This document shows positions 20,741 to 34,664 of a DNA stretch of 64,000 nt, piece after piece. Each line of letters begins with the position of its first letter. The stretch's first letter is position 1. The DNA lies in contig NC_092572.1 in the NCBI RefSeq assembly GCF_037975245.1, positions 7,019,501 through 7,083,500 on the forward strand, given 5' to 3'. The DNA comes from Apostichopus japonicus (lineage: Eukaryota > Echinodermata > Holothuroidea > Aspidochirotida > Stichopodidae). The notes beneath the pieces are model-generated. The model did no database searches. It was not told the origin of the DNA and saw only the letters and a program-made list of their open reading frames with translations. A program made the translations under genes and the position numbers.

Positions 20741-22219
20741 CATGGGCGGGATTACGGGGGGGGGGGGGCAAGAAGGGCATTTGCCACCCCACTTTTACCC
20801 AGACCATAGTTCACTTTTTTGTCGTTTTTGCAGACAAATGTTAACAACCCTAATCGAATTTATTCCCCCACAACAGCTCTATCAAATAGGCCTATTGTTT
20901 TCGAATCTAAGTCGAATTTGTGTTTAACATCGTAACATGTAGCATGCAGAATAACTGGAGCTGGAGCTAGCACATAGTTCTCAGCACAGGTTACGAATCC
21001 TGGAGCTAACACACAAGCGATTCAATTCTGCATGTGATGAATCCGCGGCATGTGCTACAGTGCTAGCTTCATGAATTGATTTTCAACGTTGCTGCTCTAC
21101 TGAATGCGTTGAATAACTAATTCCAGAGAAACGATTTACGAAAGCCAGATTTGCATATTGGGTATATCAATAATTAAATTCAATACACTGACACATGACA
21201 CCCCCCACCCCCCGTCTCATTCAACAATATGCAATGGCAATGCCGATGTAATTTCTTTACTGCTCGAAATCCTGGAATGATGCATGCAAATCGAATAATG
21301 TAAATAACAAATTGGCACTAACACAGTAACACATTAAATCCATTGTTACAGTATACAGCACTCGGCAGTTTCGGTAGAGCCTATAAAATAATGTGTGGCT
21401 TTGAGTTCCGTTTTCGGATCTATTCTCGATGATGAATGAAACACTTACGTCTGTTTTTGCATAAAAGGTAATTTCTTGCACTCGATTTCTTTCCGGGGTA
21501 AAGGTATGTTCAACCCCCAATATTTGCCAAGTGCTCCAAGAAGTGGGGACCGCGGGGAGAATTTCTAAGTGGGTGCTGAACATATTCTTGATCGGTCCAA
21601 TGCACAATATACTAATACTTTTAGGGGAAAGAACTGTCTAGGTGCGATTTATTGTTATAAGAGGTGTCATTTTTGCTGATCTAGGATTTCCTTTTTGCTT
21701 AAATTTCGACGCGCCGCGCCAACTGATGGTGGTGCACCGCCTAAATAGTGACGTATTAGCTTTAGTTGTACATCGCCATATAAGTTCTTCTATCCGTTCT
21801 CCCTAAATTTACACACGTTCATTAATTGTTTAGATGCAATTTAAAGCCTATATGGGTGTTAATTTTACCGATCTAAGGGTACCTTTCATCGAAATTTCGA
21901 CGCTCCTTGCCAGCCGATGATGGCGCCCGCTTAGATAGTGACGTATAACAAAAGTTGTACATCACCATCTGACCATATGTTCTACTATCAATCCTCTTCA
22001 AATTTTTAAACGATAAATAACTATCTAGATACAATTGCAGACATGAGATCCATATTTCAAGGATGGGTACATGCAGCTTAGAGCACTCCGTCGGGAAGTG
22101 CCGTTTCCGGCCATCTGGAGGGTTTGTAAAGCCAAAAAATTTCTTGTACGCTCCGCTTAGATAGTCTTGCTGGCAGGTTTGCCCCTCCCCCCACTTTCAC
22201 AACTCAAATCCCGCCCCTG
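20741..22219. mobile_element. non-autonomous hAT-type DNA transposon (1479 bp)
   Basis: Left end CATGGGCGGGATTACGGGG; right end, read inverted, CAGGGGCGGGATTTGAG. Flanking 8-mers are AGTGTGGG (20733-20740) and AGTGTGTG (22220-22227), matching at 7 of 8. G/C homopolymer tracts lie just inside the ends. A ~190-bp unit containing AATTTCGACGC and TAGTGACGTAT is duplicated at about 21640-22040. No transposase. Confidence 0.82.
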
Positions 22220-22227
22220 AGTGTGTG

Positions 22228-24693
22228 TAAGGGGGCCGAAAGGAAAATATATTCGGTACACAATTTAATTCATTTTCCCTCCGGACCAAATCATCATCGC
22301 TATAGTGTTTATTTTAGGCAAGTGATAAGAAATACATCTGCGTGTTTTTCATATATATTTTTATGCACAACTTATTTTGTGGGTTTAAGGTACATTCACG
22401 GGAGGTTTGCTTTCAAAGGAGGGAGTAGAGGGGAAGGCGGGGCCGCAGACAAGTTACGGCTGCTTCTATCACGCTATTTGCAAAGTGATTTTGTATGACA
22501 GATTTGCGGAATATGTTTATTTGAACATCACAAATATTCTTTTGAGAAGTAAAATGTTTGTTCAGGATCTTTAAAAAGTATTTTCTCTCTTTTTCTTTCG
22601 TGCTTCAGTGATGAAGTTTAATCTGGGTCCGTTAAACTAGTCATATGATGTGGTTATATGTACTGGTCACTATACACTCAAGAAGTTTCTATCTGAATCG
22701 ATAATTGATGCCATTTATCCAGGCGGTGATGTTCTTGACGATGTTAAATATGAAACGAAAAAAATTAGAATTAAAACATGTTATATTTTATAGCACAACG
22801 AAAAGAAACAATTTTGTACAACCATTCCGTTGTTGAGATATAGTATTTTGAAAATAATTTGATCTTTATAATTACATGTCTCAATTATTTGCGATGTGAC
22901 ATATGGCTATCACATTAAAACTGGCTCTGTTGTTGATTTTTTTTTCTAATTTTTATTAGTCCAATAAGAACCTCTTAAAGATCCAAATCGTACTGAAGTG
23001 TTTGATAACACCGTACCTTACCCGGAAAACAAACTGCCTTTGCACAGTTGTAACGTTTGCAATTATTCTAAAATCACATTTACATTTGGACGAACATTTG
23101 TAGAAGTAGACTACATTTACGACATGTGAAATGTGCTTCGATCGTTACATACAAAAGTACACAAGTTTTTGAAACTTCTGAATCGCTATAACGAAACGAA
23201 TCTTTCCATGCCGGTGGAAGAGGGAAGGTGTAATATATAGTTAATTAGCCCCTCATTAATAAACATTTATCCAAAGTTTGTCTAAATTGCGAACAAATAA
23301 GTTGCCAACCCACTACCCTAATTATTTCTTGAACATTCCTTGGATGAGACTGTATTAGGTTTTATTGTTAGGTGAAGCACGAGACCGGATCGAATAAACC
23401 ACTCATCATCGGGAGAGATTTTCTTCAATACTTGTGTTTTAAAAAGGAGACATCTACAATAATTTAACTTCATTCACTCTTCCAGACTGACCGTGGTGGT
23501 GCTTGGAAAATATTTTAAGGCCATTGAAGAGCGATTTCTTAATTTTCGTAAATTCTTAATTTTGACGAATCATATGGTAATTCGTACAAAGTTTTTACAT
23601 ACCCCCCCCCCCCACACACACACACGAACACACAAAACACACCTCCCTACGTACAAACTGTGTCATCTCCTTGGTGTTTCATGATCAGGTTGAAGCGGCA
23701 GAGGGTTTCCAGATCTAGAAACTGATACTGGCAGTACATAGTGAAGCCATATAGCGTTGCAAAGGGAGAGGAGTGATAGTGTGTGGGGGTGGGTAGGAAT
23801 GTGGGGGGGGGGGTGAGGAATGGGCATCATATCAATCCTTAAAGGGAGAACATGAGATGAGATGTATAAACAGTATCAATATTAACGATTCAGAATTTGC
23901 AAAGCACATCTCAATTATAGAAAATAAACATCGCAAATTTTTACTAACGCCTTTTCCTCTACAAATAAAGAATACAGAATATTGATTTGAACATCATATA
24001 TTTTTGGGTAAAGACCGATAATAGCATATTTAATCGAAAGAGGCCTAAATACATATAGTGGAGTCGAGAGCCTTATATCCTGCCGATGGGACAGTTACGT
24101 CACCGGTCGGTAATTTTTAAAAGTCTTCGGTTTCCCCTTAATGGGCAATATTGCGTATACCTGGAATATTTACTCGGCGAACTATAATTAACGAGTATTT
24201 AGCCTTTCGAAGAAAATGATAAACTGTGTTATCCCAAACAATTATGCATGCACCCTACACCTTTCATATTCATTCATATATTAAACTCAACCAATCAAAT
24301 CATTTCTATCACGTGACGTCAGACAATAACAGACGCTCCTGTTTCGCTCATAATGCGTGCATTGATTTACTATACAATCTGAACCATGCGTTTAACATAT
24401 ACGATATACTGCACCTTATTGTGAATTGATATTGCACAAAATTAACTTGCACGGGCTACATTGTATTCAAGTACTCGCCAATTCATGACAAAATGACAAA
24501 GCAAGTATGAAAGTTCTATCGCATCTACCATATTATCTACTATGTTCCATACCAGGCAGGGGGTGGAACCTCCCTAAAGCCATATCGCCAGGGCTGCATT
24601 TACCAACTTAACTCGCCAATCTGTGGAATATCGAGGGCCGATCATCACCATGGTAAACTGACTAACCATAGGACATTATACAAAAGCTAAAAG
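22228..24693. other. no gene recognised
   Basis: AT-rich sequence with a C10/(CA)n tract near 23.6 kb and G-rich runs near 23.8 kb. No exon with convincing splice sites was seen. Confidence 0.4.
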
Positions 24694-24860
24694 GACTGAC
24701 GTTTCGATCTTGCCAGGATCTTCTACAGAAGCTAAATTTGTTATCCTCTGCAGATAATCCTGCACGAATCAAAATGTCATGCACATTAAACTTGATATAT
24801 TTACCTAGATAGCCTTTCTACAGTAGATAAGCAGTTTTTAAACATTTCATCCTCTCTTTG
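24694..24860 (-). mobile_element. Penelope-like/hammerhead repeat, copy B (degenerate)
   Basis: The minus strand at 24694-24732 reads CTGTAGAAGATCC, a hairpin, then GATCGAAACGTCAG. The GAAACGTC end is intact, but the CTGANGA box is changed to CTGTAGA. GTAGATAAGCAGTTTT near 24825 matches the distal part of copies A and C. Confidence 0.6.
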
Positions 24861-26105
24861 ATAAACAAAAAATGAAATATTTGACCTCAGTTTTACTTCC
24901 ATATTTCAGGAAGCTGAAATATAGCTCATTGTCTTTCCAAATTACTCTTAAATATAAGTAGCGCCCTCTTAACAAGAGTTATGACTCTCTAAATTATTCA
25001 AAGACAAATTAAAACAGAATCAAATTATTTAATTAATTAAAACGTTTCCATTGGAGCTAAATTTGGTGATGTGGCTTAGTAAAATGCTTGTGAAAATTGA
25101 ATTTGTGTGACCATTATTCGCCTTTTTAACAAATGTAATAGTAAAATGTATGACCTTTAATACTAATTTACTCCCTTTTGAGCTTATTTGGAGAGCCAAC
25201 CCGCAAGTTAGTAACTCCCCAGTTTATTTTCCATGACACTAACCAAAGTTTCTCATTACTGCAAAATACCGTACTGCGTATCACTGTCATACATTTGCAG
25301 TAACTTTAAAACAAATAAACAAGTAACCAAATGCAAACAAATGTAAACAAACTCAAAGGTGTGATTTCTTATAAATATCTCCTTTGCAAAAAAAATTGTC
25401 CATTTATTTTCTTAATAGTTCCAGCCTGTTAACATTTATTTTCCCCGAGCCTCCCGATGTTGTCACGCTATGTTCACCCGTTGTTATGTATGATACTTCT
25501 GTCACTATAGAAACAGGTCATCGTTGTCTTGAGGCCTCAGTGGGGGTCGGTTCTTTGTCATCAGAAAGATTAAATTAGTATGAACAGCTTTTTGATGAAA
25601 AAAGAGATGAGGTTAACGTCTTGAAAACTTCTAAAAGAATTTGTTGTACCCGTAATCGTCGGCTCTGTAAATGAAAGTTGAGAGAAAACACTTTGTAAAG
25701 TATCGATGACGCTTTTATCTTTAATTGCGGACATTGAATGTCAACTCAATTCTTGAAATGAGAACTTTCAACCAAATTGGAGAACCAGCGTTCTACATGC
25801 GTCAATAATCAACCAAAATAACCGGTTTGATATGAAGGTCAAGGAATTAAATTAAGTGAAAGACAAGTTTAGATCTTTTGGGAGCGGTACAAATCGCTAT
25901 AATAAAAATGTTAACCAGTCATGTATCAATTCTCAGATCATCGCATGATTGAATTACTCACTGAGGTTGCTCTAACCGAAATGAGAGGAAATTCAAAAGC
26001 AAAGATGTAGTAGGCTAGTAAAGATGACCGGAAGACTTAGGATGCAAAATTTGATGAAACTGAAATGTCAGAGCGGTTTTGGGTGGTTGTCATTATCATA
26101 TTTGT
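24861..26105. other. no gene recognised
   Basis: Unique-looking AT-rich sequence, nothing supportable. Confidence 0.4.
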
Positions 26106-26356
26106 ATAATGCGAGTACAACAGCATTAGTACGAGTACAACAGCATGAGTAAGAGTTCAACAGCATTAGTAAGAGCAGCAACAACATGATTAAAAGTAGA
26201 ACAATATGAGCAAGAGTACAAAAGCATGGGTACAAGTTGAATAACATGAGTACGAGTACAATAACATGAGTACGATTACAACAATAAAAGTGCGAGAACA
26301 ACAGCATGAGTAAGGGTACAAAAGCATGCATGGGTATACAAGTACAACAACATGAG
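26106..26356. repeat. 18-bp minisatellite
   Basis: Diverged repeats of GAGTACAACAGCATGAGTA. The open minus-strand frames rich in Leu, Cys and Val here are artefacts of the array. Confidence 0.85.
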
Positions 26357-26357
26357 T

Positions 26358-26745
26358 CAAGGGCGTAGGAACCGGGGGGTTGCAAAAATATGGGGGCGGA
26401 AGTATCATTCCGCGCCCCCCCCCCCCGCTTCGCAAGTCAGAAAACCCCTTTTTCATTTCTCAATAACTGATAACAACATTCGTCATTTTAGCAGAAAACA
26501 TTTTGGCAGAAAATATCCCATTTGGAGCACCAAATTGCATCTAAGGCCAGGTGAAAATGCAAAATTATTTACAAAATGGAGTGGGTGTTGAAGTGTGCTA
26601 TATTGCTCCAAATTGCATCTGAGGCCACCTGGAAATGCAAAACATTTAAGGGGAGGGGGACACCCCCTCCCCTTACACCCCTCCCCAGGCCGGCCATCAG
26701 TCTTCAGCCCCCCCCCCCACTCAAAAGTACCTTCCTACGCCACTG
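26358..26745. mobile_element. short hAT-type MITE (388 bp)
   Basis: Ends CAAGGGCGTAGGAACCGG and, inverted from the right, CAGTGGCGTAGGAAGG (12 of the first 14 bases match). Flanked by ACATGAGT (26350-26357) and ACATGAGG (26746-26753), a 7/8 target duplication. Poly-C and poly-G tracts lie inside both ends. A 40-base unit around AAATTGCATCT is duplicated internally. Confidence 0.8.
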
Positions 26746-26764
26746 ACATGAGGGGTACACGTTG

Positions 26765-27043
26765 TCAGTCCGACACGTTTTCAGTCCGAAAATAAAATAC
26801 ACGTTTTTAGTCCGAAAAAACGAGTTTTCAGTCCGACACGTTTTCAGTTCGAAAATAAAATCCACGTTCTCAGTCCGAAAAAACGAGTTTTCAGTCCGAC
26901 ACGTTTTCAGTCCGAAAATAAAATACACGTTTTCAGTCCGAAAATAAAATACACGTTTTCAGTCCGAAAAAACGAGTTTTCAGTCCGACACGTTCTCAGT
27001 CCGAAAATAAAATCCACGTTCTCATAAATCCACGTTCTCAGTC
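26765..27043 (+). repeat. left CAGTCCG minisatellite array
   Basis: About ten CAGTCCGA blocks alternate with AAATAAAATACACGTTTT or AAAACGAGTTTT spacers. Confidence 0.9.
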
Positions 27044-27095
27044 GGAGCTTAAATATATACTATTCATTATATATATAGGCCTATATATGATTAAA

Positions 27096-27208
<113 letters not shown>

Positions 27209-28783
27209 TGTTTTGGATAGAATAAGCTGAGGAAAAGGTGAAGAAAGTGTTTTCCCTCAAGGCAGTATGCTGTTTGCTAATTAATTTTTATACTCATATC
27301 CAGGTCTCGCATAAACCCCATGGGAGTCCGTGCACGGAGGGGGGGGGGGGCGGGGGTAGCCATTCCCTACATGCGCATGTATACGTTACGTTCGATTTAT
27401 ATCTGTAAATCTGTAAATGTTTACCTGCATCTCATAAAATTTGATACGCTGTTCTTTTCATGTAGGTAACATTGAAAACGATATAATTAACATAAATGTT
27501 CAGTGACGGGATACAATATTGAAAATAAATCTTTATTTGCACATAATAAATTATGTTCGTTACAAGTATATATGAGGACGCGATAACTTATTATTTTAAT
27601 ACCTATTTCTTTCTTTTTCTTTCTGGAATACACACGTCTACGCGGAAATATTATATTCAAAACTGAAATAATTAGTCATATGATACAAACCATTTAGACA
27701 CTTTCAAAATTAATCATCAAAAAAGATGATTTGTTTCTAAAAGATCTCTCTACATTTTCCTTCAAAATTTGCTTTGTATACCGTATATAGGCCGTACTGA
27801 ACCTTGCTCATTTTTATTAATAATAGGCATATATGCAAAGCAGTGATAAAGCCATATGACGATAAAAAATATCAATATGGAAACTTTATAAGAAAATTCT
27901 AAGAATAGATATATTTACATCAAAGTATATTTACAATGCTTGTGGTGATAATAATAATAATAATAAAAAAATGTGACAGCAGAAAACCTCCCCTTTTATA
28001 CCGCGTATTATGTTGAGTTTATATATTGCCTGTTGAATCACTTGAATGGCCAATATATGTGAACATTTCTGTCTCAATAGATACATCTTACTGAGAGTAC
28101 AAAAGCCGCACACATGAGTTTGAAATCGATTATCTCTAAACACCATAAAAGACAATTAAAAGGAACAACAAAGGGATTCTTATCGTCATGTGTTTCTTTA
28201 AACTGATCATTGTGTACAAATTATCAATCTTGATAGAAGCAACCACGGCTTCAAAATTCTACATTATTAAAAAAAAAAAAAAAAGTCGCTCGCTTCAAGA
28301 TAATTACTACCTCATAAAATAATCATAGCCCGAGTTTAATTCATTTTGTGCGATTACTGATTTTTAATTGTTCCTCTTGTAAACATATAAGACGAAATGA
28401 ACCATAATCCTCGGCTCCTCGGTCGAAGAGTCTTGTCAAGTCAAACTTAACGTTACGTTAATAAATGAATCAATTATTGCTTGCCAGTGTTTAACGACAA
28501 AGGCTTTCTTATAGCCTTTTCTGAATTGCACACAAGATGACGGTTGTATTATTGCTTATACGTATTGTAGAAGATGTAGAAAGAAAAGTATCGTATATGA
28601 ACAAGATTATCGAGTTCGAGGGCGAGGGGGATATAAGAGGGTGAGAAGGGGGTGAGGGGTGTAAGAGGGGAGAAGGGGGTGAGGGGGTGCACGAGGCCGA
28701 GAAGGGGTGAGGGAGTGTCCAAAGTTACATCAGTTAAATGCTTGCTTTATAATCATTGCATTTAGAGGTCTTTATGATCACAT

Positions 28784-28791
28784 ATAAATAT

Positions 28792-28824
<33 letters not shown>

Positions 28825-28846
28825 CACACACACATATATATATATG

Positions 28847-28884
<38 letters not shown>
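28784..28884. repeat. (TA)n microsatellite, with G-rich tract upstream
   Basis: A TA run with a short CA interruption. At about 28618-28720 GAGGGGGTG-like runs give repeated G-tracts. Confidence 0.9.
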
Positions 28885-28887
<3 letters not shown>

Positions 28888-29016
28888 CCAAGTCTTTGTT
28901 GAGGCCGGTGATGTTAGACATAATACGAAAGATTCAATCGATTTCTTTACTATCAGTTCGGGCTGTCACCGTTTATTGGTGGTATTATGGCATTAAAACT
29001 GCATGCTTTCATTCTC

Positions 29017-29160
29017 GAACTGAAAACGTGTATCTCATTTTCGGACTGAAAACGTGTATTTCATTTTCGGACTGAAAACGTGTATTTCATTTTCGGACTG
29101 AAAACGTGTATTTTATTTTCGGACTGAAAACTTGTCGGACTGAAAACTTGTCGGACTGAG
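29017..29160 (-). repeat. right CAGTCCG minisatellite array, inverted
   Basis: Repeats of TTTTCGGACTGAAAACGTG, the reverse complement of the left array. Confidence 0.9.
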
Positions 29161-29282
29161 GGGTGTACCCCGTTCAGTTTTGGGCATATATTGGAAGAGG
29201 GGCATATTCGTCTTCTTCTGGGGGTGAGGGGGTAGGAGTAACTCGTGGCTACTCATCTGATCATTGCTGAAAATGTCATTAC

Positions 29283-29416
29283 CTATTCTCTCGTTCCACG
29301 CAGACAAATTTGTATTCGAGAGCAAAATAGTCGCACATGAATCCGATTGGGCAAGAACATCTCCACCTACGCCGATGGCTTCCACCCATACACGGCTCAT
29401 ATTCACCCGCCCTGCA
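29283..29416 (-). CDS. cysteine-rich secreted-type exon, prokineticin/colipase-fold-like
   Basis: The minus-strand exon has a strong acceptor (T-rich, ending TTTCATCACAG) and donor AATAG|GTAATG. It starts in phase 0 and ends in phase 2. It encodes about 44 residues with six cysteines spaced C-x7-C-x10-C-x-C-x5-C-x10-C, including CRAGEYEPC, WRCSCPIGFMC and KFVC. The spacing and the C-x-C-P-x-G-x-x-C core resemble the C-terminal half of prokineticin/AVIT and related colipase-fold domains, which are secreted signalling proteins. The N-terminal half with its CC pair was not found. The signal-peptide exon at 39667-39759 is in compatible phase but 10 kb away. The exon lies 112 bp from the putative transposon edge. 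The family assignment is a pattern-based inference. Confidence 0.6.
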
Positions 29417-29655
29417 CTGTGATGAAATAAAAGGTAACAGAAAAGAAGACATTAATGTCACTGATGGATGAACAAACTGACTGCGGACCCTATGAATAAA
29501 AACTGCCATTTTATTGTACTTACATACTTGTATAACTTTACCTGCGTGTAGACAGTATTTAGAGAGTAAAAATCTACTTAAAAGCACAATTTCCGAAGAA
29601 ACTTTCGGTTATTTATTTCAGCCTCCGTCAGCTGAAGTGTCATAAAACAAGCGAA

Positions 29656-30389
<734 letters not shown>

Positions 30390-30931
30390 AGGGACCATAA
30401 AATAAAGCAAAGAGAAGTATCGCTTTATCTATAGTAAACTGAAGTTCAGTTACAAAACAAAATCCTTTTCCCTAAAATTGTGTCATTTTCTTCGAAAACA
30501 TCAAAATGTTCTCTGAATCCTTTAAATATTATGTTATAACAATTTTGAATGAGTCGAGTAAATGTTCAAAGTTAATTAAGACAAAGGACGTATGGTAATT
30601 ACGTTACACCGCATTAGGAAAATTTGATTGTGTTTAACATTTTTTGGTCAGTCATTATAAAGGCTAGCAGACATGTAGAACGGGTATAAAGGCATCGAGT
30701 ATACAAGTACAACTATTCTGATATGAGTACCCAGATCGAGTACAAGTCTGTAGACGAGATTTACCGAGTACAAGTATGAGTACATTATTCCTGTGAGTAT
30801 TCAAACAATACAATAAAAAAACAATACACAAACAATACACACAATAAAAACCATACAAACCATATAACTAATACAAACAATAGAACACGGCTGCGAATAC
30901 AGACGTAACACAAGTCTGCTACATGGTCCCT
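30390..30931. mobile_element. MITE with TTAA target site (542 bp)
   Basis: Ends AGGGACCAT and, inverted at the right, AGGGACCAT, each flanked by TTAA (30386-30389, 30932-30935). TTAA duplication with RGG ends is typical of Kolobok-like (or piggyBac-like) elements. The repeat is only 9 bases, so confidence is moderate. Interior includes AGTACAAGTATGAGTAC-type repeats near 30.7 kb. Confidence 0.5.
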
Positions 30932-33683
30932 TTAAATTGCAGTAGTAATCCCACCAGGAGCTTTATTTTTTCCTAAGAAATCAACTAACTAAAGGGTTTT
31001 TATTTATTTGTGTGTGTGTATGTGTGTGTGTGTGGGTTATATATATATTCTTGCCAGTTTCCCGTCTATCGGTTAAATTCCTCTTCAGAATCTCTTGAAT
31101 TTGTCATCCGATAGGAAGTAAAAAGATCCTTGCTGTGAATATATTTCGTGATTGACTTTAATTAAAGGTTAACCTAGACGAACACATGTTAGTAGAAAAT
31201 GTCACCAGCGAATTCTTTCAGGATATCAGCTCATTAAAACAAGTGGAGGCGGTTTCTTTTTTCACAAAAGAGAAGGAAAAGGTACATATTGATGCAAATT
31301 AGGCTTGAGTGTCTTGTAAAAGATGCTAATTGCTATAGGCAAAACCCGACAGTGTCCATATTTCTTGTATGCTATATATACTCATAGGTGTAACGGTATA
31401 GTAGTATATGGGTTGAGTGCTTGGATCAAAGCAGAAAGATTTACTAAACCCGATCGCCGTCTATACCTTAATTAATAGCGACGTTTATACGATGCTCATC
31501 TTCCCTAAAAATCTTCGTTGGTGACTGAGATATGATAATAATATGATAATTTTGTCAGCGTGGGTTGTCAGTGTGCCACTTAACAGTTGTGGACATATTT
31601 ACCTTCCTTTTAGTATTATATTCACATATTTTTAAGGAGTTTGTAAACAATGTTTCTTACTAAGAATTGTCGATATTTGATCTTATTGAAGTATCAATGT
31701 TGGCAAATAAATGAAACATAAATGAGTAATGAGTACTGAAAGCAAAAAGAAAGAAAAAAAAGAAAGTAAGTAAGAAAGTAACTAAGAAGACGAAAAAGTC
31801 GGGTTCAAGTAATAAGGGTTCATCTCATATATTACTAGATTATTGATTGTAACGTTTTGTTTGGTTATGTACACCGTCTGGTGCCGAGTTAAGCTCGAGG
31901 GTGTGGTGTCAGTTACATTTGGTCTTCATTTATTAAGTGACTGTATCAGCATACAGTAACCCCATAGGCAAAGAAAAACACACCGAGAGGCCCTTTCACA
32001 CGTTATATACTCTGAGTGATTGCTATACGTCACTACATGCGCAAGAACGGTCGATGGTGTGTGTGTGTGGAGGGGGGGGGGGGCTGGATATCAGTTTAAT
32101 TTAACAAGCGAGAGACAGAAGATATGACATACTAGCCAGGCCAATCGAACAAGACAACACAATTTACCCTCCGCAACAAGGAGTTATAAATGACGAAGTA
32201 GAAAAAATGGATATCTGAAAATTATGTATAATAAAAAAGGAGAACGGAAGAATGCTAGAAAAGTTTCGAATATCATAAATTTGATATATTTATTATATTC
32301 ATTTAGCATTTCACAGGTTGGATTATTTTAGCAAATGTAAATATATGTAAATGCGTGCATCAGGGTCAGAAAGGCATTCCGGATTATCCAATCAAGTAAA
32401 GAGCCACTGGCGTAGTAGAACAGCCATGTATACTTGTACACAGACTCTAGTAGCCTATAAGTGCGCATATACGAAACAAGGAAGAAGAGCTGTTAGGTTC
32501 GACTGTTGGAATCAGTAAATGTAAACTAGAAACTTTTCCATGTTATATTACGTGTAATATAAAATGACACGTGATGTTAGTCTGTCTCCGTCTACACTTC
32601 ATCCAATATTACTTTATATATCCATGGATAGCTAATGCAACACTATATAGATGAGGTGGCGAATACAAACGTATATTGAATATGAACGCGATGTATGCAT
32701 ATTCAATGTAGCACAGTAGGCCTATATTAACCAAACAAAAGTAACAAATGGTTGAAATGGCGGTAAACTATGAAGATTTTTTGAGGGGTAAATTAATGTG
32801 GTGTTCATGTTGTAACATATCATAAACTATATTTTATTGAATGATATCAGATTCAATCTCACTTTTTGATGAAATTTTAAAGAAGTTGAAATATTATTTC
32901 TCTTAGCATTTATCCATTAATGTCAAATAAGCACTGAAGGACATATCCATCCGGAGACGAAGCTTTCTACTCATAAAATATTGCACACTCGAAAGTCTGG
33001 TCTTGTTATCCTTCCTTCATGTTACAATCATGTCTTTCACACGCTCTAATTTTAACGCCCAGATGTATATTTATGTTTCTGGTATCCATGACAGCAGATG
33101 TCTAGCTATTTAATTAAGAAGTATCTCCAAACATTGCCTCGAAACTTGGTTAAGATATTCCATCTAAGTGCTGACGCCTTCGCACCTGTCACGTATATAA
33201 GTCATACAATGCGCATGCACTTACGCATGCGTGTTCTATGTCACCGTCATCTCTGGTGGTCTGTTTTTAAATTAACTATGTCGCGGTTCCCTGGCCGTAA
33301 TTCATTCATTCATGTTCTCTTCTTTCCTCCAATGTGTTAGTAACATCTGTTGCCTTATTACATTTTTGACAACTTTGGTCGTTTATTTCAAGAATTTATT
33401 ATATATTACGGACGTTTATTAACATTTTTACTTCAGTGCATCATTGCAGTTTACAGAGATATAATGGTGGCACATGATTGAACTCTTACCTTGTATAGAG
33501 ACAACATATTCCAGACTCTTTTTCAGGAAAAAAAAACCTAGTATCGTCTTAGTAATGTCGTGATATGGTACATTGAATGTAAATTTTTTTCGTTAACTTA
33601 CTAAGCCCTTCATTCTTCCAAGGAGAGGATCTCAGTAGGTGGTGTGTGACGTCACCTGGCAGATTTTCGACAAAAGCTTTTAA
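30932..33683. other. no gene recognised
   Basis: AT-rich sequence with a (TG)n tract at about 31010-31034 and a G12 run near 32.07 kb. Near 31040-31100 the minus strand reads CTGAAGAGGAATTTAACC then GGGAAACTGG, possibly a remnant of another Penelope-type terminal motif. Confidence 0.4.
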
Positions 33684-34041
33684 AGGCATTGAAGACTCGG
33701 CCCAAACCGCGTGCCACCCTCTGAAATAAGTTAACTTTACGTTGCTTGCAAGTAAAAAATTTTTCTTGTCGCTACAAAATGCAGACAGTAATGACACGTG
33801 ATGCCTTGTTATCTTTCATCTAGACCTGAGATGTCCATCGCTGCTATGTACACTGTGTTGTGGGTATTGACCGTAGCTGTATGTATTGACTGTACGCTAG
33901 TGTCTAATTACCGACGGTAGCAAGCTGTGTGTGTATATTCTGGGATCGATGGTGGTGTGTAACACTTCTGTTACACCTCATTCAAAACAAGGTCAGATTA
34001 CCGGCATGAGACGTTTCTTAGTGCGCGAGTCTTCACACCCT
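33684..34041 (+). mobile_element. MITE with TTAA target site, copy 1 (358 bp)
   Basis: Bounded by TTAA on both sides (33680-33683, 34042-34045). Left end AGGCATTGAAGACTCGG; right end inverted AGGGTGTGAAGACTCGC. The whole element matches 57529-57872 in opposite orientation at roughly 80-85% by eye. Kolobok-like by TTAA duplication and AGG ends. Confidence 0.8.
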
Positions 34042-34664
34042 TTAAATTAAAACGGCTATTTTTTAAATATTATATTTCCTCTGTGCATAAGTGAGTTCAA
34101 TATGATAAAGACGAAAATCAGCTGAATTGCCATGATGACGTCATTCACTCTGCCGTTGCCAGGTGCATTAACAAAATATCATCAGTTTGAAAAACAATCA
34201 TATCTTCGCTATGCACAATGCTATAGGGATGGAAGTTTGACCGAAAGACACAAGACATGTTCAGCAATTTTATCAAGCAATCAATTTCTGCTACTGGAAT
34301 ATATCCTTAATACTAGAATTATGTAAATCAAATAAATTTAATTCCCGCATCAGAGCCATCCTCATTGTACTAATACAACAAGCCAAACGAAATAGTCATC
34401 CACTTTCGCTCATAACTTGATGAAACAAATTATCGCCTGAAGCTGATGATTCTTATATGCAAATTAAGGCTAGATATCGATTATGTTAAGGTCATCGTTA
34501 TTGTCTTCAAATATGCTATAGATAGTCAAATAATGGTCACAAATTTGCTAGATTAATAAACAATTTTTACTGCCTTTATTCTTTTTGGACGCACTATCGT
34601 ATATATACTTTAGCGCTCCTCGTGGTTTGAGTATGATTCGGTATAAGGCTTACTTTGAAAATGT
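34042..34664. other. no gene recognised
   Basis: Nothing seen beyond a TGACGTCA site at 34135-34142. Confidence 0.4.

Noticed and set aside
21257-21607. 116-residue minus-strand frame
   Set aside because: Lies inside the non-autonomous hAT element and has no transposase motif or family feature.
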